A stretch of 64,000 nt of DNA, from assembly GCF_014194695.1 (NCBI RefSeq), contig NZ_JACIAH010000011.1, positions 62,001 through 126,000 of the forward strand. The letters are read 5' to 3'. The stretch's first letter is position 1; each line of letters opens with the position of its first letter. A program made the position numbers and the translations under genes. Under the pieces are notes generated by a model that ran no database searches, was not told where the DNA came from, and worked only from the letters and a program-made list of their open reading frames with translations. This stretch comes from Rhizobium sp. BK399 (GTDB taxonomy: Bacteria; Pseudomonadota; Alphaproteobacteria; Rhizobiales; Rhizobiaceae). Positions 9,470 through 18,110 of this stretch are shown here, in pieces.

Positions 9470-10041
9470 TGCAGGCCCTTAGCGATTGTCATTCTGGTAC
9501 ATAATGCAGCTATGCCGGGTTCGTCCATCGCGATCAATGGGTGGAACATTATTTCTGGCTGCGCGGTCGCTTTGAACCTGCGCTCCGGCCTTTCAACCGA
9601 CCGCAGCACTAACCTACACGCGATCCTTTCGGCCCGTGGCTTGATCCTGCATGTCACTCGGACGGGGCGCTGGAAATTGCCTCGCTGGAGTAAAAACAAT
9701 ATGGCGCTTCCCAGCGCCCCGTTCGGCGGTTTGTGCCCGCAACTCCGGTCCCTCTGCAGCCTTGCCGGAGGAAGCCCAAGCTTCTTCAGGGGGCCATGTG
9801 TGCCACACAGGCACGTCCGAGGCTCAACTCGGCGCCGCATTCGCGCGGACGCCGCCGTCCCCGGAGGGAGACCATTTTCTGCGGACCCCTGATGCGGAAG
9901 CTCACGTCCTTCTTCCACATCCGGCGCCGTTCCCGCCCCGCCGCAACGCCTTGCGGTGTATCCGCGGCGGGACGAGGGGATGATGGCATAGCCGATCAAT
10001 ACGGGGAAAATCGAGTATGTCTTTTATTGATAACGACCTAC
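9470..10041. other. 572-bp intergenic gap between map and the tlde1-domain gene
   Basis: Open frames exist on both strands here, but their translations are Arg/Pro-rich with no domain, no good ribosome site and no hydrophobic pattern, so I do not call a gene. The stretch 9740-9990 is rich in short inverted repeats: CCGAG/CTCGG at 9817-9832 and CCCGCCGC/GCGGCGGG around 9936-9974. It could hold a structured RNA. I could not match it to 6S RNA, SRP RNA, RNase P RNA or tmRNA by their conserved elements. Confidence 0.4.
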
Positions 10042-11349
10042 TCAGGAGCGGGACGAAAACAGCGAGGCGAAGGTGGAAGTCGGCTTGTTCGGCATACTGG
10101 TGACCACAACCAGCTGACGTATCTGGCCGCGCTTGAAGGCGGCGAGGAAGCGCTTGTAATCCCTGAAGGATACGCAACCGTTGGAGTCGCCGCGGGCGCC
10201 GAGCATATAGGTGTGCGCGAGCAGACCGACGCGGTTATAGACGTAGCCTGCGCCACCGACAGGGTTGAGGCGGATCGCTTCGACACCGTGGAAGAGGCTT
10301 TCACGCATCGTCAGATTGTACGTGTGCGGTGGGGTCGGTCCGCGGTTCTTGGCATGCACGAAACGCGGGTTGTCACGCATCTTGCCGAGGCCGGAATGGG
10401 CCTCCAGGCGTTCGCCGTTCGGAAGGTAGACGACGTTGGCGGAAATGTCGTACACCGCGACGCCGCTGCGCGCGACCGGGGCAGACAGTCCCTTCTTTAC
10501 CGTCGGCATCGCGTCTTCGTCATCATCCGAGGCGCCCGCATCCGGCCGGGCATAGGCGAGTACCGGTTCTGCTGGAGCGCTGCGATCGCTAGGCGTCGCG
10601 CGCTTGCTCAGGCCGTCGGGCCGAGCCATCGGCAAAGGGATCGACGTGTCGCTGCCGCTCAACACGAGATCGAACGGCTGGCTTGTGGCCGGAGCCGGTT
10701 GCGCGGCCGGCGCAAGGCTTGCAACCTCGACCGGGCCAGGCTTGGGGGCGGCGGGCGGGACCTGCCCCTTGATGACGGCCTCGGGTTGCGCGGCGAGCGC
10801 CAGTAGGGCAGGGCCTTCGGCTGCCGCGACCTCTGCCTTCGAGGGAATGATGATCCGATCAGCCGAGGCAACGGCGACAGGTGTCGTCGTAACAGCGTCA
10901 TCCTTTGCCCGCGCCGGCTGGGCAGGTGCTGTTGCTGCCGCAATCATGGCCGGCTTGTTCGGCGAGGCTTCAGAAACGGTAAGAGGCTCCGACTGCCCGA
11001 CGAATGCTGCTGCGAGCGCTGCGGACGGGGTCGCCACGCGAACGCCCCTTGCCAGCGCCAGTTCACTCTCGGTGCTCATGCGCAGCCTCGAGAATTTCTT
11101 GACGTGAACGAGGCGCTGCGTCGGCTCAGCCTTGGTGACGGCTAGGGGTGCAAGCGCGGCGTTGGCAAGCGGACCCGCGCTCGGGGCGACCATATGCATG
11201 GTCGCGACGGTGGCGACGACCCAAGCTGAAGCGGCAAACCCGGCACCGATAAGAGCTGCACCTGAAAGGAAGCGGAAAGCGGAAACGAAACGAGAAATGG
11301 GGGTACCTATGGGCCTGCTACTGCTAAACACATCGACCGCCAACGCCAT
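10042..11349 (-). CDS. tlde1-domain (DUF2778) L,D-transpeptidase-like cell-wall protein
   Basis: A 435-residue protein. Residues about 27-50 form a membrane anchor (FLSGAALIGAGFAASAWVVATVA). Residues about 60-290 are a long Ala/Pro-rich, low-complexity periplasmic linker. The C-terminal about 130 residues are a tlde1/DUF2778 domain with the catalytic pattern His379 to Cys392 (HTYMLGARGDSNGC, as HxxxxxxxxSxGC) related to the YkuD fold of L,D-transpeptidases, and a typical 'YNLTMRESLFHGVEAIRLNP' segment. Rhizobial chromosomes commonly carry such anchored proteins, so a housekeeping peptidoglycan role is likelier than a type VI toxin role. No immunity-like gene is adjacent. Confidence 0.85.
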   Translation of the reverse strand: MALAVDVFSSSRPIGTPISRFVSAFRFLSGAALIGAGFAASAWVVATVATMHMVAPSAGPLANAALAPLAVTKAEPTQRLVHVKKFSRLRMSTESELALARGVRVATPSAALAAAFVGQSEPLTVSEASPNKPAMIAAATAPAQPARAKDDAVTTTPVAVASADRIIIPSKAEVAAAEGPALLALAAQPEAVIKGQVPPAAPKPGPVEVASLAPAAQPAPATSQPFDLVLSGSDTSIPLPMARPDGLSKRATPSDRSAPAEPVLAYARPDAGASDDDEDAMPTVKKGLSAPVARSGVAVYDISANVVYLPNGERLEAHSGLGKMRDNPRFVHAKNRGPTPPHTYNLTMRESLFHGVEAIRLNPVGGAGYVYNRVGLLAHTYMLGARGDSNGCVSFRDYKRFLAAFKRGQIRQLVVVTSMPNKPTSTFASLFSSRS

Positions 11350-11658
11350 AACACTCGTCTTTCACAACTCGTTACTGGGCCGGCGGTACTAACTGATCTT
11401 CTTCGCCGGGGCCGGTATAGGAGCATCAGGGCTAAATTGCGGCTCGCTAATATGTCCGGTTGCCTGGTAGGATGACGAATTATGGTAACCAATTCCTTTA
11501 CGGGAGCGCGCAAGCCGTTCGAAATTGAAACGGGGGCCCTTTGCGCATCGCCGCGGCCTTCTTTTGCGCAAGCCTCCCTCTTCTCATGACGTGCCGAGAA
11601 GTGCGGATTCTGCTATATGTCCTTCCCGTCGTAGCTCCACGCTGGGAGGGAAAAGCCG
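11350..11658. other. 309-bp divergent intergenic region
   Basis: This lies between the divergent starts of the tlde1-domain gene and the methyltransferase gene, so it should hold both promoters. A CTATAT hexamer at 11613-11618 matches the rhizobial -10 consensus for the plus-strand gene, but I see no well-spaced -35. No coding sequence is supported. Confidence 0.4.
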
Positions 11659-12678
11659 ATGTCTTCGACGCAAGTGGTTCATGAAGAGGTCTCGCCGGCC
11701 TTGCTGGTCGAGGCGATGTTCGCATTTCGGAAAACGGCCGCGATGAAGGCGGCCATCGAATTCGATGTTTTCACGAGACTTGCCGGGGACGGTAAAACCG
11801 CGGCGATGCTCGCGTCGGAGTTGGGTTGCGCCGAGCGCGGAGTGCGCATTCTGTGCGACTTTCTGGTGACTTCCGGTTTCCTGACGAAGGGCGGCGACAA
11901 TTACGCGCTGACGCCGTCGAGCCAGGTCTTTCTCGATCGGCGCTCGCCAGCCTATATGGGGGCTGCCATCGATTTCCTCGGCTCGCCACAAATGGTGTCG
12001 TTGCTGCTCGACGACCCGGCTGCCTATGTCCGCAATGGCGGTTCCGTCGGCTTGGCGAACGTTGCCCCTGACAATCCGGTGTGGGTCAAGTTTGCCCGCG
12101 CCATGGGTGCGTTCACCGGCGTAAGCGCAAAAGCCCTGGCATCGGATGTCGCGACGTGGCCAACGCCGCCAAGCAAGGTGCTCGATATTGCTGCCGGCCC
12201 CGGGTTCTTCGGGATCGAAATCGTCAAGGTGGCGGCGTCGGCACGCGTGGTTGCACTCGATTGGAAACCGGTTCTTGCTGTAACCCAAGAGAATGCGACG
12301 AAGGCGGGGGTGGCGGACCGGTTCACCTTCCAGGCTGGAAGTGCGTTCGAAGTCGATTGGGGCGGCGGCTATGACCTCATACTACTCCCGAACTTCCTTC
12401 ATCACTTCGATGTTGACGGCTGCATCGCGCTTTTGAAGAAGGCGCGAGCGAACCTGGTTCCCGGAGGGCGGGTCGGGATCGTTGAGTTCGTTCCGAACGA
12501 GGATCGCGTCTCGCCGGAGTTCCCGGCTGCTTTTGCCATGGTCATGCTGGCCACGACGCCGAGAGGCGACGCTTATACGCAACAAGAGCTTGCCGACATG
12601 GCCGAATCGGCTGGGTTCCGCGTTGTCGCTTTCAAGCCGCTGCCACCATCGCCGGCCAGCCTGATCTTCCTGGAGTGA
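11659..12678 (+). CDS. SAM-dependent methyltransferase with N-terminal winged-helix dimerisation domain
   Basis: A 339-residue class I methyltransferase of the small-molecule O-methyltransferase type (acetylserotonin/hydroxyneurosporene family). Residues about 10-100 form the helical/winged-helix dimerisation part (RKTAAMKAAIEFDVFTRL, then LGCAERGVRILCDFL). The SAM-binding glycine motif is VLDIAAGPGFFGIEIVK (residues 174-190), followed by 'VVALDWKPVL' and 'LLPNFLHHFD'. GGGAGG precedes the ATG by about 10 bp. It stands alone, convergent with phaC. The substrate cannot be predicted. Confidence 0.85.
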   Translation: MSSTQVVHEEVSPALLVEAMFAFRKTAAMKAAIEFDVFTRLAGDGKTAAMLASELGCAERGVRILCDFLVTSGFLTKGGDNYALTPSSQVFLDRRSPAYMGAAIDFLGSPQMVSLLLDDPAAYVRNGGSVGLANVAPDNPVWVKFARAMGAFTGVSAKALASDVATWPTPPSKVLDIAAGPGFFGIEIVKVAASARVVALDWKPVLAVTQENATKAGVADRFTFQAGSAFEVDWGGGYDLILLPNFLHHFDVDGCIALLKKARANLVPGGRVGIVEFVPNEDRVSPEFPAAFAMVMLATTPRGDAYTQQELADMAESAGFRVVAFKPLPPSPASLIFLE

Positions 12679-12696
12679 TGGGTTAAGGTCTCGACC

Positions 12697-14535
12697 CTAG
12701 GCTCGCTCCATCACATAGCTTCCCGGCGCCTCTTCGATGGCGTTGAGCGCGGCACCGCCCGGCTTCCGGGCGGGCACGCGCTTGCCATCCTTGGCCTCGA
12801 TCCAGGCCTGCCAGTGTGGCCACCACGAGCCGGCATTTTCGGCGGCTTCAGTAAACCACGCATCGTAGTCGCCCTTTGCCGCGCCACCGGTCCAGTATTG
12901 GTATTTCTTCTTGTCCGGCGGATTGACGACGCCGGCGATATGGCCGGAGCCCGCGAGCACGAAATCGACCTTGCCGCCGAAGAACTGGCTGCCGAGAAAC
13001 ACCGATTTTGCCGGCGCGATATGATCCTCGCGGGTTGCTAGGTTGTAGATCGGGATCTTGACGTCCTTGAGCGACAGCTTGTGGCCGTCAAGGATCATCT
13101 CGTTGGCGGTCAACGCGTTCCTGAGGTAGCAATTGCGCAGGTAGAAGGCGTGGTTGGCTGCCGCCATGCGGGTGGAATCGGCATTCCAGAAGAGCAGGTC
13201 GAAGGGCATGGGATCCTGGCCCTTCAGGTAATTGTTGACGAAGTAGGGCCAGATCAGCTCCGAGGCCCGCAGCATGTTGAAGGCGGTTGCCATCTTCGAA
13301 CCGTCGAGGTAGCCGATCTCGTCCATATGGGCTTCAAGCCGTCCCAACTGTTCCTCGTCGACGAAGACTTTGAGGTCGCCGGCATAGGTGAAATCCACCT
13401 GCGTCGTGAAAAGGGTGGCGGTCTTGATCCGCTTGTTCTTCTCCTTGGCATGCAGCGCCAGCGTTGCGGCAAGCAGCGTGCCGCCGACACAGTAGCCAAC
13501 AGCGTTCGCCTCCTTCTCGCCCGTCGCCTTCTCGATCGTATCGAGGGCAAAGTCGATGCCCTCGCGCGCATAGGCGGCCCAGTCTTTTTGCGCATGGCGG
13601 GCGTCTGGATTGACCCAGGAAATCACGAAGACGGTCTGTCCCTGGTCGACACACCATTTGATGAACGATTTCTGCGGGTTGAGATCGAGGATGTAGAACT
13701 TGTTGATCCACGGTGGGCAGATGAGGAGTGGGCGCTTCAGCACCGTCTCTGTCGTCGGCTCGTACTGAATGATCTGGCAGATCTCGTTCTGGGCGATCAC
13801 CTTGCCTGCGGTAAGCGCCATGTCGCGGCCGACGGCGAATTTGGTCATGTCTGTCTGGCGAAGCCTGAGGTCGCCTTGGCCGGCGACGATATCCTCAGCG
13901 AGCATCTTCATGCCGCGAACCAGGTTTTCGCCGCTGGTAGCAATCGTTTCGCGATAAAGCTGCGGATTGGTGGCGACGAAGTTGGTCGGCGAAAGGGCGG
14001 CCGTGATCTGTTTCACATAGAAGCCGGCCTTGTGCTTCGTATGTTCGTCGAGGCCGTCGGTTTCGGCGACGATCTTCTCGGCCCAATCTGCGGTGATCAG
14101 GTAAACCTGCTTTAGAAATTCGAAGAACGGGTTCTTTTGCCAGTCCTCATCGGCAAAGCGTTTGTCCTTGCTGACCGATTCTTCCGCCGGCGTCTCGCCC
14201 TGCATGCGCTGCATCGACCGCATCCAGATTCCGAAGTAGCTGCTCATCAGCTGCGTCTGCGCCTCGAAGGTGCGGCGAGGATCGGCGATCCAGTACTCGG
14301 TGACCTTGGAGAGCGTCTTGACCATATCGGTCATCGGCTCTGCCGCATTCTCAGCGATCTCGCCGCGTTCGCGCGGCGCAAGCCAGGCAGTTGCCGCCTT
14401 GCCGAGATTTTCGAGCGCACGGGCGAAGTTGACCGCCATGGCCTCGGGATCTTTCAACAGGTAGGGATCTAGATCCTTTGCATTGAAGCCCGGGTTCTTT
14501 GCCTTGTTGCCGTTTTCCTGCTTGCTGTCGGTCAC
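12697..14535 (-). CDS. phaC: Class I poly(3-hydroxyalkanoate) synthase
   Basis: A 612-residue cytoplasmic, granule-bound enzyme that polymerises (R)-3-hydroxybutyryl-CoA into PHB. The lipase-like box GYCVGG carries the nucleophile Cys349; Asp504 (ATREDHIAP) and His532 (GSGHIAGVVNPP) complete the triad. 'LICPPWINKFYILDLNP' is a family hallmark. The N-terminal about 250 residues form the PhaC_N domain. Length fits class I synthases (about 590-610). The start is a GTG with GGAGGAAA about 6 bp upstream. A phasin is encoded separately at 38961. Confidence 0.97.
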   Translation of the reverse strand: MTDSKQENGNKAKNPGFNAKDLDPYLLKDPEAMAVNFARALENLGKAATAWLAPRERGEIAENAAEPMTDMVKTLSKVTEYWIADPRRTFEAQTQLMSSYFGIWMRSMQRMQGETPAEESVSKDKRFADEDWQKNPFFEFLKQVYLITADWAEKIVAETDGLDEHTKHKAGFYVKQITAALSPTNFVATNPQLYRETIATSGENLVRGMKMLAEDIVAGQGDLRLRQTDMTKFAVGRDMALTAGKVIAQNEICQIIQYEPTTETVLKRPLLICPPWINKFYILDLNPQKSFIKWCVDQGQTVFVISWVNPDARHAQKDWAAYAREGIDFALDTIEKATGEKEANAVGYCVGGTLLAATLALHAKEKNKRIKTATLFTTQVDFTYAGDLKVFVDEEQLGRLEAHMDEIGYLDGSKMATAFNMLRASELIWPYFVNNYLKGQDPMPFDLLFWNADSTRMAAANHAFYLRNCYLRNALTANEMILDGHKLSLKDVKIPIYNLATREDHIAPAKSVFLGSQFFGGKVDFVLAGSGHIAGVVNPPDKKKYQYWTGGAAKGDYDAWFTEAAENAGSWWPHWQAWIEAKDGKRVPARKPGGAALNAIEEAPGSYVMERA

Positions 14536-14689
14536 GCGTTTCCTCCGGCGGCAGCATGTTCCTGCAAATTGAGTTGTACATCTGGAAAGATCGATAAAAC
14601 AAGTTCCGCTGACGCTTGCTCGTGCTATTGCTTTGTGGCTGCGACGAATCTAACAGTCGAAGCACCGCAGGATTTGGGACCTCTGGCAC

Positions 14690-15106
14690 ATGACGACAAA
14701 CGGCATCCGCATCATCGCAAACGTGACCCGCATCGCGCTCATCAGCGCCGCCGCGGCCATGACGCTTGCCGGATGCCTGCAGACGCCTGAGGAAAAGGCC
14801 GCTTTCCGCGCCAGCCAGGCAGCGCCCACCCCTGTTGTCATGAATGCGACAAAGGGCGAGGCGCCGACCGTGAGCGGCCTGTCGCACTACAAGGACGGCT
14901 ATCCCGGGTTTGGTGCGCCGCTAACAGCCGCAAACGTCCAGATGAGCGATCAGGAGGCCGGCGGGCTCCAGCAGAAGTTGACGGCACTCGCCGCCCAGCG
15001 CAAGGCCGGCACGATCTCGGAAGCCGAGTATCAGCGTCGCGTTGCGGAATTCCGCAAGCTGGCTGCCGAGCACGGCGCCGATACGCTCTCGGAAATCGCC
15101 AATTAG
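14690..15106 (+). CDS. Small lipoprotein, SHOCT-like C-terminus
   Basis: A 138-residue exported protein. A basic/hydrophobic N-terminus ends in the lipobox LAGC, with Cys29 as the predicted lipidated residue, so it should be an outer- or inner-membrane lipoprotein. The C-terminal part (QQKLTALAAQRKAGTISEAE.. YQRRVAEFRKLAAEHG) looks like a SHOCT-type short helical region. It is divergent from phaC with about 155 bp between the starts. The ribosome site is weak. Function unknown. Confidence 0.75.
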   Translation: MTTNGIRIIANVTRIALISAAAAMTLAGCLQTPEEKAAFRASQAAPTPVVMNATKGEAPTVSGLSHYKDGYPGFGAPLTAANVQMSDQEAGGLQQKLTALAAQRKAGTISEAEYQRRVAEFRKLAAEHGADTLSEIAN

Positions 15107-15331
15107 GCCTTGCCTTCGCTGCGATTTGGAAGCAAAGCCTTCCATCAGTGGCGGAAGATGAATTTTTCCCGATAATGCAAGGCCTACACGGCTCTCTGTC
15201 AAAGAATTGCCGTGTGACGCAAGTCTGATGAATACGGCGTTTGTGATTCTGAAGTTCGTATCGCGAACAGCCGGGAATTTAGGACGAACTTCGAGCGCGG
15301 CCGCGGTGGCCGCATTTCCGTGGGGAAAGAA

Positions 15332-16549
15332 ATGGAAGAGTTTCACAAAGTCCGGCGTTTGCCGCCTTACGTTTTCGAACAGGTCAACCGTTTGAAAGCA
15401 AGCGCGCGAGCGGGCGGGGCCGATATCATCGATCTCGGCATGGGAAACCCTGACCTTCCGACCCCGAAGGCGATCGTCGACAAGCTCTGCGAAGTCGTCC
15501 AGGATCCGCGCACACACCGCTATTCGTCGTCCAAGGGCATTCCCGGCCTTCGCCGGGCGCAGGCCGCCTACTACGCGCGCCGTTTCGGCGTGAAGCTCAA
15601 TCCGGACACGCAGGTCGTCGCGACGCTGGGCTCCAAGGAAGGCTTCGCCAACATGGCGCAGGCAATCACGGCGCCAGGCGACGTGATTCTTTGCCCGAAC
15701 CCGACTTACCCGATTCACGCCTTCGGCTTCCTGATGGCCGGCGGCGTCATTCGCTCGATGTCAGTCGAGCCGGACGAGAGCTTCTTCCCGCCGCTGGAGC
15801 GCGCGGTTCGTCACTCGATTCCAAAGCCGCTGGCGCTGATCCTCAACTATCCGTCCAACCCGACGGCTTTTGTGGCGACGCTGGACTTCTACAAGGACGT
15901 CGTCGCCTTCGCCAAGAAGCACGACATCATCGTCTTGTCCGACCTTGCCTACTCCGAGATCTACTTCGAGGGCGAGCCACCTCCGTCGGTGCTGGAAGTT
16001 CCGGGCGCAATGGATGTGACCGTCGAGTTCACCTCGATGTCGAAGACCTTCTCGATGCCGGGCTGGCGCATGGGCTTTGCCGTCGGCAACGAGCGCCTGA
16101 TCGCGGCACTGACGCGCGTCAAGTCCTACCTCGATTACGGCGCGTTTACGCCGATCCAGGTTGCGGCAACGCACGCGCTGAACGGCGACGGCTCCGACAT
16201 TGCGGAAGTCCGCAACGTCTACAAGCGTCGCCGCGACGTCATGGTGGATACCTTCGGCAAGGCCGGCTTCGAGGTGCCGCCGCCGGCAGCAACGATGTTT
16301 GCCTGGGCCAAGATCCCGGAAAAGTTCCGTCACCTCGGTTCGCTCGAGTTCTCCAAGCTGCTCGTCGAGAAAGCCGACGTGGCGGTCGCGCCGGGCATCG
16401 GTTTCGGCGAAATGGGCGACGACTACGTGCGTCTGGCGCTCGTCGAGAACGAGCACCGTATTCGCCAGGCAGCCCGCAACATCAAGAAGTTCATGTCGAC
16501 GGCAGACGAGACGATGCACAACGTCATCTCGCTCAACGCACATCGCTGA
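15332..16549 (+). CDS. alaC: Fold-type I aminotransferase (alanine-synthesising AlaC type)
   Basis: A 405-residue class I/II aminotransferase. PLP-binding features are visible: NYPSNPTA with the invariant Asn-Pro pair (about 172-179), SDLAYSEIYF with the Asp/Tyr, and the Schiff-base lysine Lys238 in SMSKTFSMPGWRMGF. The N-terminus 'LPPYVFEQVN' is typical of AlaC, which makes alanine from pyruvate and glutamate; databases sometimes call it LL-diaminopimelate aminotransferase. I chose ATG 15332 (GGGGAAAG just upstream); a GTG at 15320 is in frame. hom follows 64 bp downstream, behind a UUCG hairpin. Confidence 0.88.
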   Translation: MEEFHKVRRLPPYVFEQVNRLKASARAGGADIIDLGMGNPDLPTPKAIVDKLCEVVQDPRTHRYSSSKGIPGLRRAQAAYYARRFGVKLNPDTQVVATLGSKEGFANMAQAITAPGDVILCPNPTYPIHAFGFLMAGGVIRSMSVEPDESFFPPLERAVRHSIPKPLALILNYPSNPTAFVATLDFYKDVVAFAKKHDIIVLSDLAYSEIYFEGEPPPSVLEVPGAMDVTVEFTSMSKTFSMPGWRMGFAVGNERLIAALTRVKSYLDYGAFTPIQVAATHALNGDGSDIAEVRNVYKRRRDVMVDTFGKAGFEVPPPAATMFAWAKIPEKFRHLGSLEFSKLLVEKADVAVAPGIGFGEMGDDYVRLALVENEHRIRQAARNIKKFMSTADETMHNVISLNAHR

Positions 16550-16564
16550 TATAATCCCCTCAAC

Positions 16565-16586
16565 GGCAGCCGCTTCGGCGGCTGCC
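16565..16586 (+). terminator. Stem-loop with UUCG tetraloop between alaC and hom
   Basis: A perfect 9-bp stem, GGCAGCCGC (16565-16573) with GCGGCTGCC (16578-16586), closes TTCG, giving the very stable C(UUCG)G tetraloop. No T tract follows, so it may be a weak attenuator or an mRNA-processing/stability element between two cotranscribed genes rather than a full terminator. Confidence 0.6.
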
Positions 16587-16613
16587 CTTCATGACACATT
16601 TCAGGATCGATCC

Positions 16614-17936
16614 ATGGCAGATGCCCTCAAAATCGGCATTGCGGGCTTGGGTACCGTTGGTGCTTCGCTTGTCCGTATCATTCAGCAGCGCAGCAACGAG
16701 CTGGCCGCAACGTGCGGACGCCCGATCCTGATTACGGGAGTTTCCGCCCGCGACAAGACCAAGGACCGCGGCATCGATGTTGGCGGCATCGAATGGTTCG
16801 ACCGGCCGGAAGATCTGGCGGAGAAGGGCGACATCGACGTTTTCGTCGAACTCATGGGTGGAGTCGACGGTTCCGCGAACAGCTCCGTGCGCGCGGCTCT
16901 GCAGCGTGGTCTCCATGTGGTGACCGCGAACAAGGCGCTGCTTGCCTATCACGGCGTCGAGCTGGCGACGATCGCGGAAGAGAAGGGCGCGTTGCTGAAC
17001 TTCGAAGCAGCCGTTGCCGGCGGCATCCCTGTCATCAAGGCGCTGCGTGAGTCACTGACCGGTAACACGATCTCCCGCATCTACGGGATCATGAACGGCA
17101 CCTGCAACTACATCCTGACGAAGATGGAGAAAGAGGGCCTGTCCTTCGCCGACTGCCTGAAGGAAGCACAGCGCCTCGGCTATGCAGAAGCCGATCCGGC
17201 CTTCGATATTGAAGGCAACGACACCGCCCACAAGCTCTCGATTCTCACGACACTTGCCTTCGGAAACCAGATCGCTGCCGACGATATCTATCTCGAAGGC
17301 ATCACCAACATCTCGATCGAGGATATTCACGCTGCAGCCGATCTCGGCTACCGCATTAAGCTGCTCGGCGTTGCGCAGCGCACGGATACCGGCATCGAGC
17401 AGCGCGTGCATCCGACCATGGTGCCCGTCGATTCTGTGATTGCGCAGGTCGATGGCGTGACGAACGCGGTTGCGATCGAGTCGGACGTTCTCGGCGAGTT
17501 GCTGATGGTCGGCCCGGGCGCCGGCGGCAACGCAACGGCTTCGTCGGTGCTCGGTGACATCGCGGACATCGCCAAGAGCCGACCCGGCGCACAGCGCGTT
17601 CCCGTTCTCTGCCATCCTGCCAAGTCGCTGGAGCCCTATCGCAAGGCGCAGATGCAAAGCCACGAAGGCGGATATTTCATTCGCCTGACGGTACTCGACC
17701 GCACCGGCGTGTTCGCGAGTGTAGCCACCCACATGGCGGAAAACCAGATCTCGCTGGAATCGATCGTACAGCGTTCGAAGCAGCATCTGGCGCCGTCGCA
17801 TCACCAGACGATCATCATGGTGACGCATGCGACAACCGAAGAGTCCGTCCGCAAGGCGGTCGCCGCAATCAAGGGCGAGGGTTACCATGTCGGAGAGCCG
17901 CAGGTGATCCGCATCGAGCGGCCGAAGGAAGACTGA
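16614..17936 (+). CDS. hom: Homoserine dehydrogenase
   Basis: A 440-residue enzyme of threonine/methionine synthesis that reduces aspartate semialdehyde to homoserine. The NAD(P) Rossmann motif is GIAGLGTVGASLV near the start. The catalytic-domain signature is visible as 'GGIPVIKALRESLTGN' with 'IYGIMNGTCNYILT' and 'AEADPAFDIEGNDTAHKL'. A C-terminal ACT domain (FIRLTVLDRTGVFASVATHM) suggests allosteric feedback by threonine. I chose ATG 16614, with AGGA upstream; the frame is open far to the left but overlaps alaC. It is probably cotranscribed with alaC. Confidence 0.96.
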   Translation: MADALKIGIAGLGTVGASLVRIIQQRSNELAATCGRPILITGVSARDKTKDRGIDVGGIEWFDRPEDLAEKGDIDVFVELMGGVDGSANSSVRAALQRGLHVVTANKALLAYHGVELATIAEEKGALLNFEAAVAGGIPVIKALRESLTGNTISRIYGIMNGTCNYILTKMEKEGLSFADCLKEAQRLGYAEADPAFDIEGNDTAHKLSILTTLAFGNQIAADDIYLEGITNISIEDIHAAADLGYRIKLLGVAQRTDTGIEQRVHPTMVPVDSVIAQVDGVTNAVAIESDVLGELLMVGPGAGGNATASSVLGDIADIAKSRPGAQRVPVLCHPAKSLEPYRKAQMQSHEGGYFIRLTVLDRTGVFASVATHMAENQISLESIVQRSKQHLAPSHHQTIIMVTHATTEESVRKAVAAIKGEGYHVGEPQVIRIERPKED

Positions 17937-18110
17937 GTCTTCCACGGGCGTTATGGCGTGCCGAATCCGGCGGCAGCTCTGATGCGTGCATCCACAGCTA
18001 ACGTCATGCCTGGTGTCCAAAACCGTTGTGCGGCTGATCCAAGCCGCATAAAGCTGCCGATATCGCGCCCTGTCTCGGGGCGGTGACAAGCGTTGAGGGC
18101 AGCAGACGAG

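Noticed and set aside
9740-9990. 6S RNA, SRP RNA, RNase P RNA or tmRNA
   Set aside because: None of their conserved elements could be identified on either strand.
9463-9999. Long minus-strand open frame (178 codons) in the map-tlde1 gap
   Set aside because: Arg/Pro-rich composition of a random GC-rich frame, overlaps the map start, no ribosome site or domain.
9733-10806. Long plus-strand open frame (357 codons)
   Set aside because: Antisense to the tlde1-domain gene, whose protein is clearly real; GC-rich shadow.
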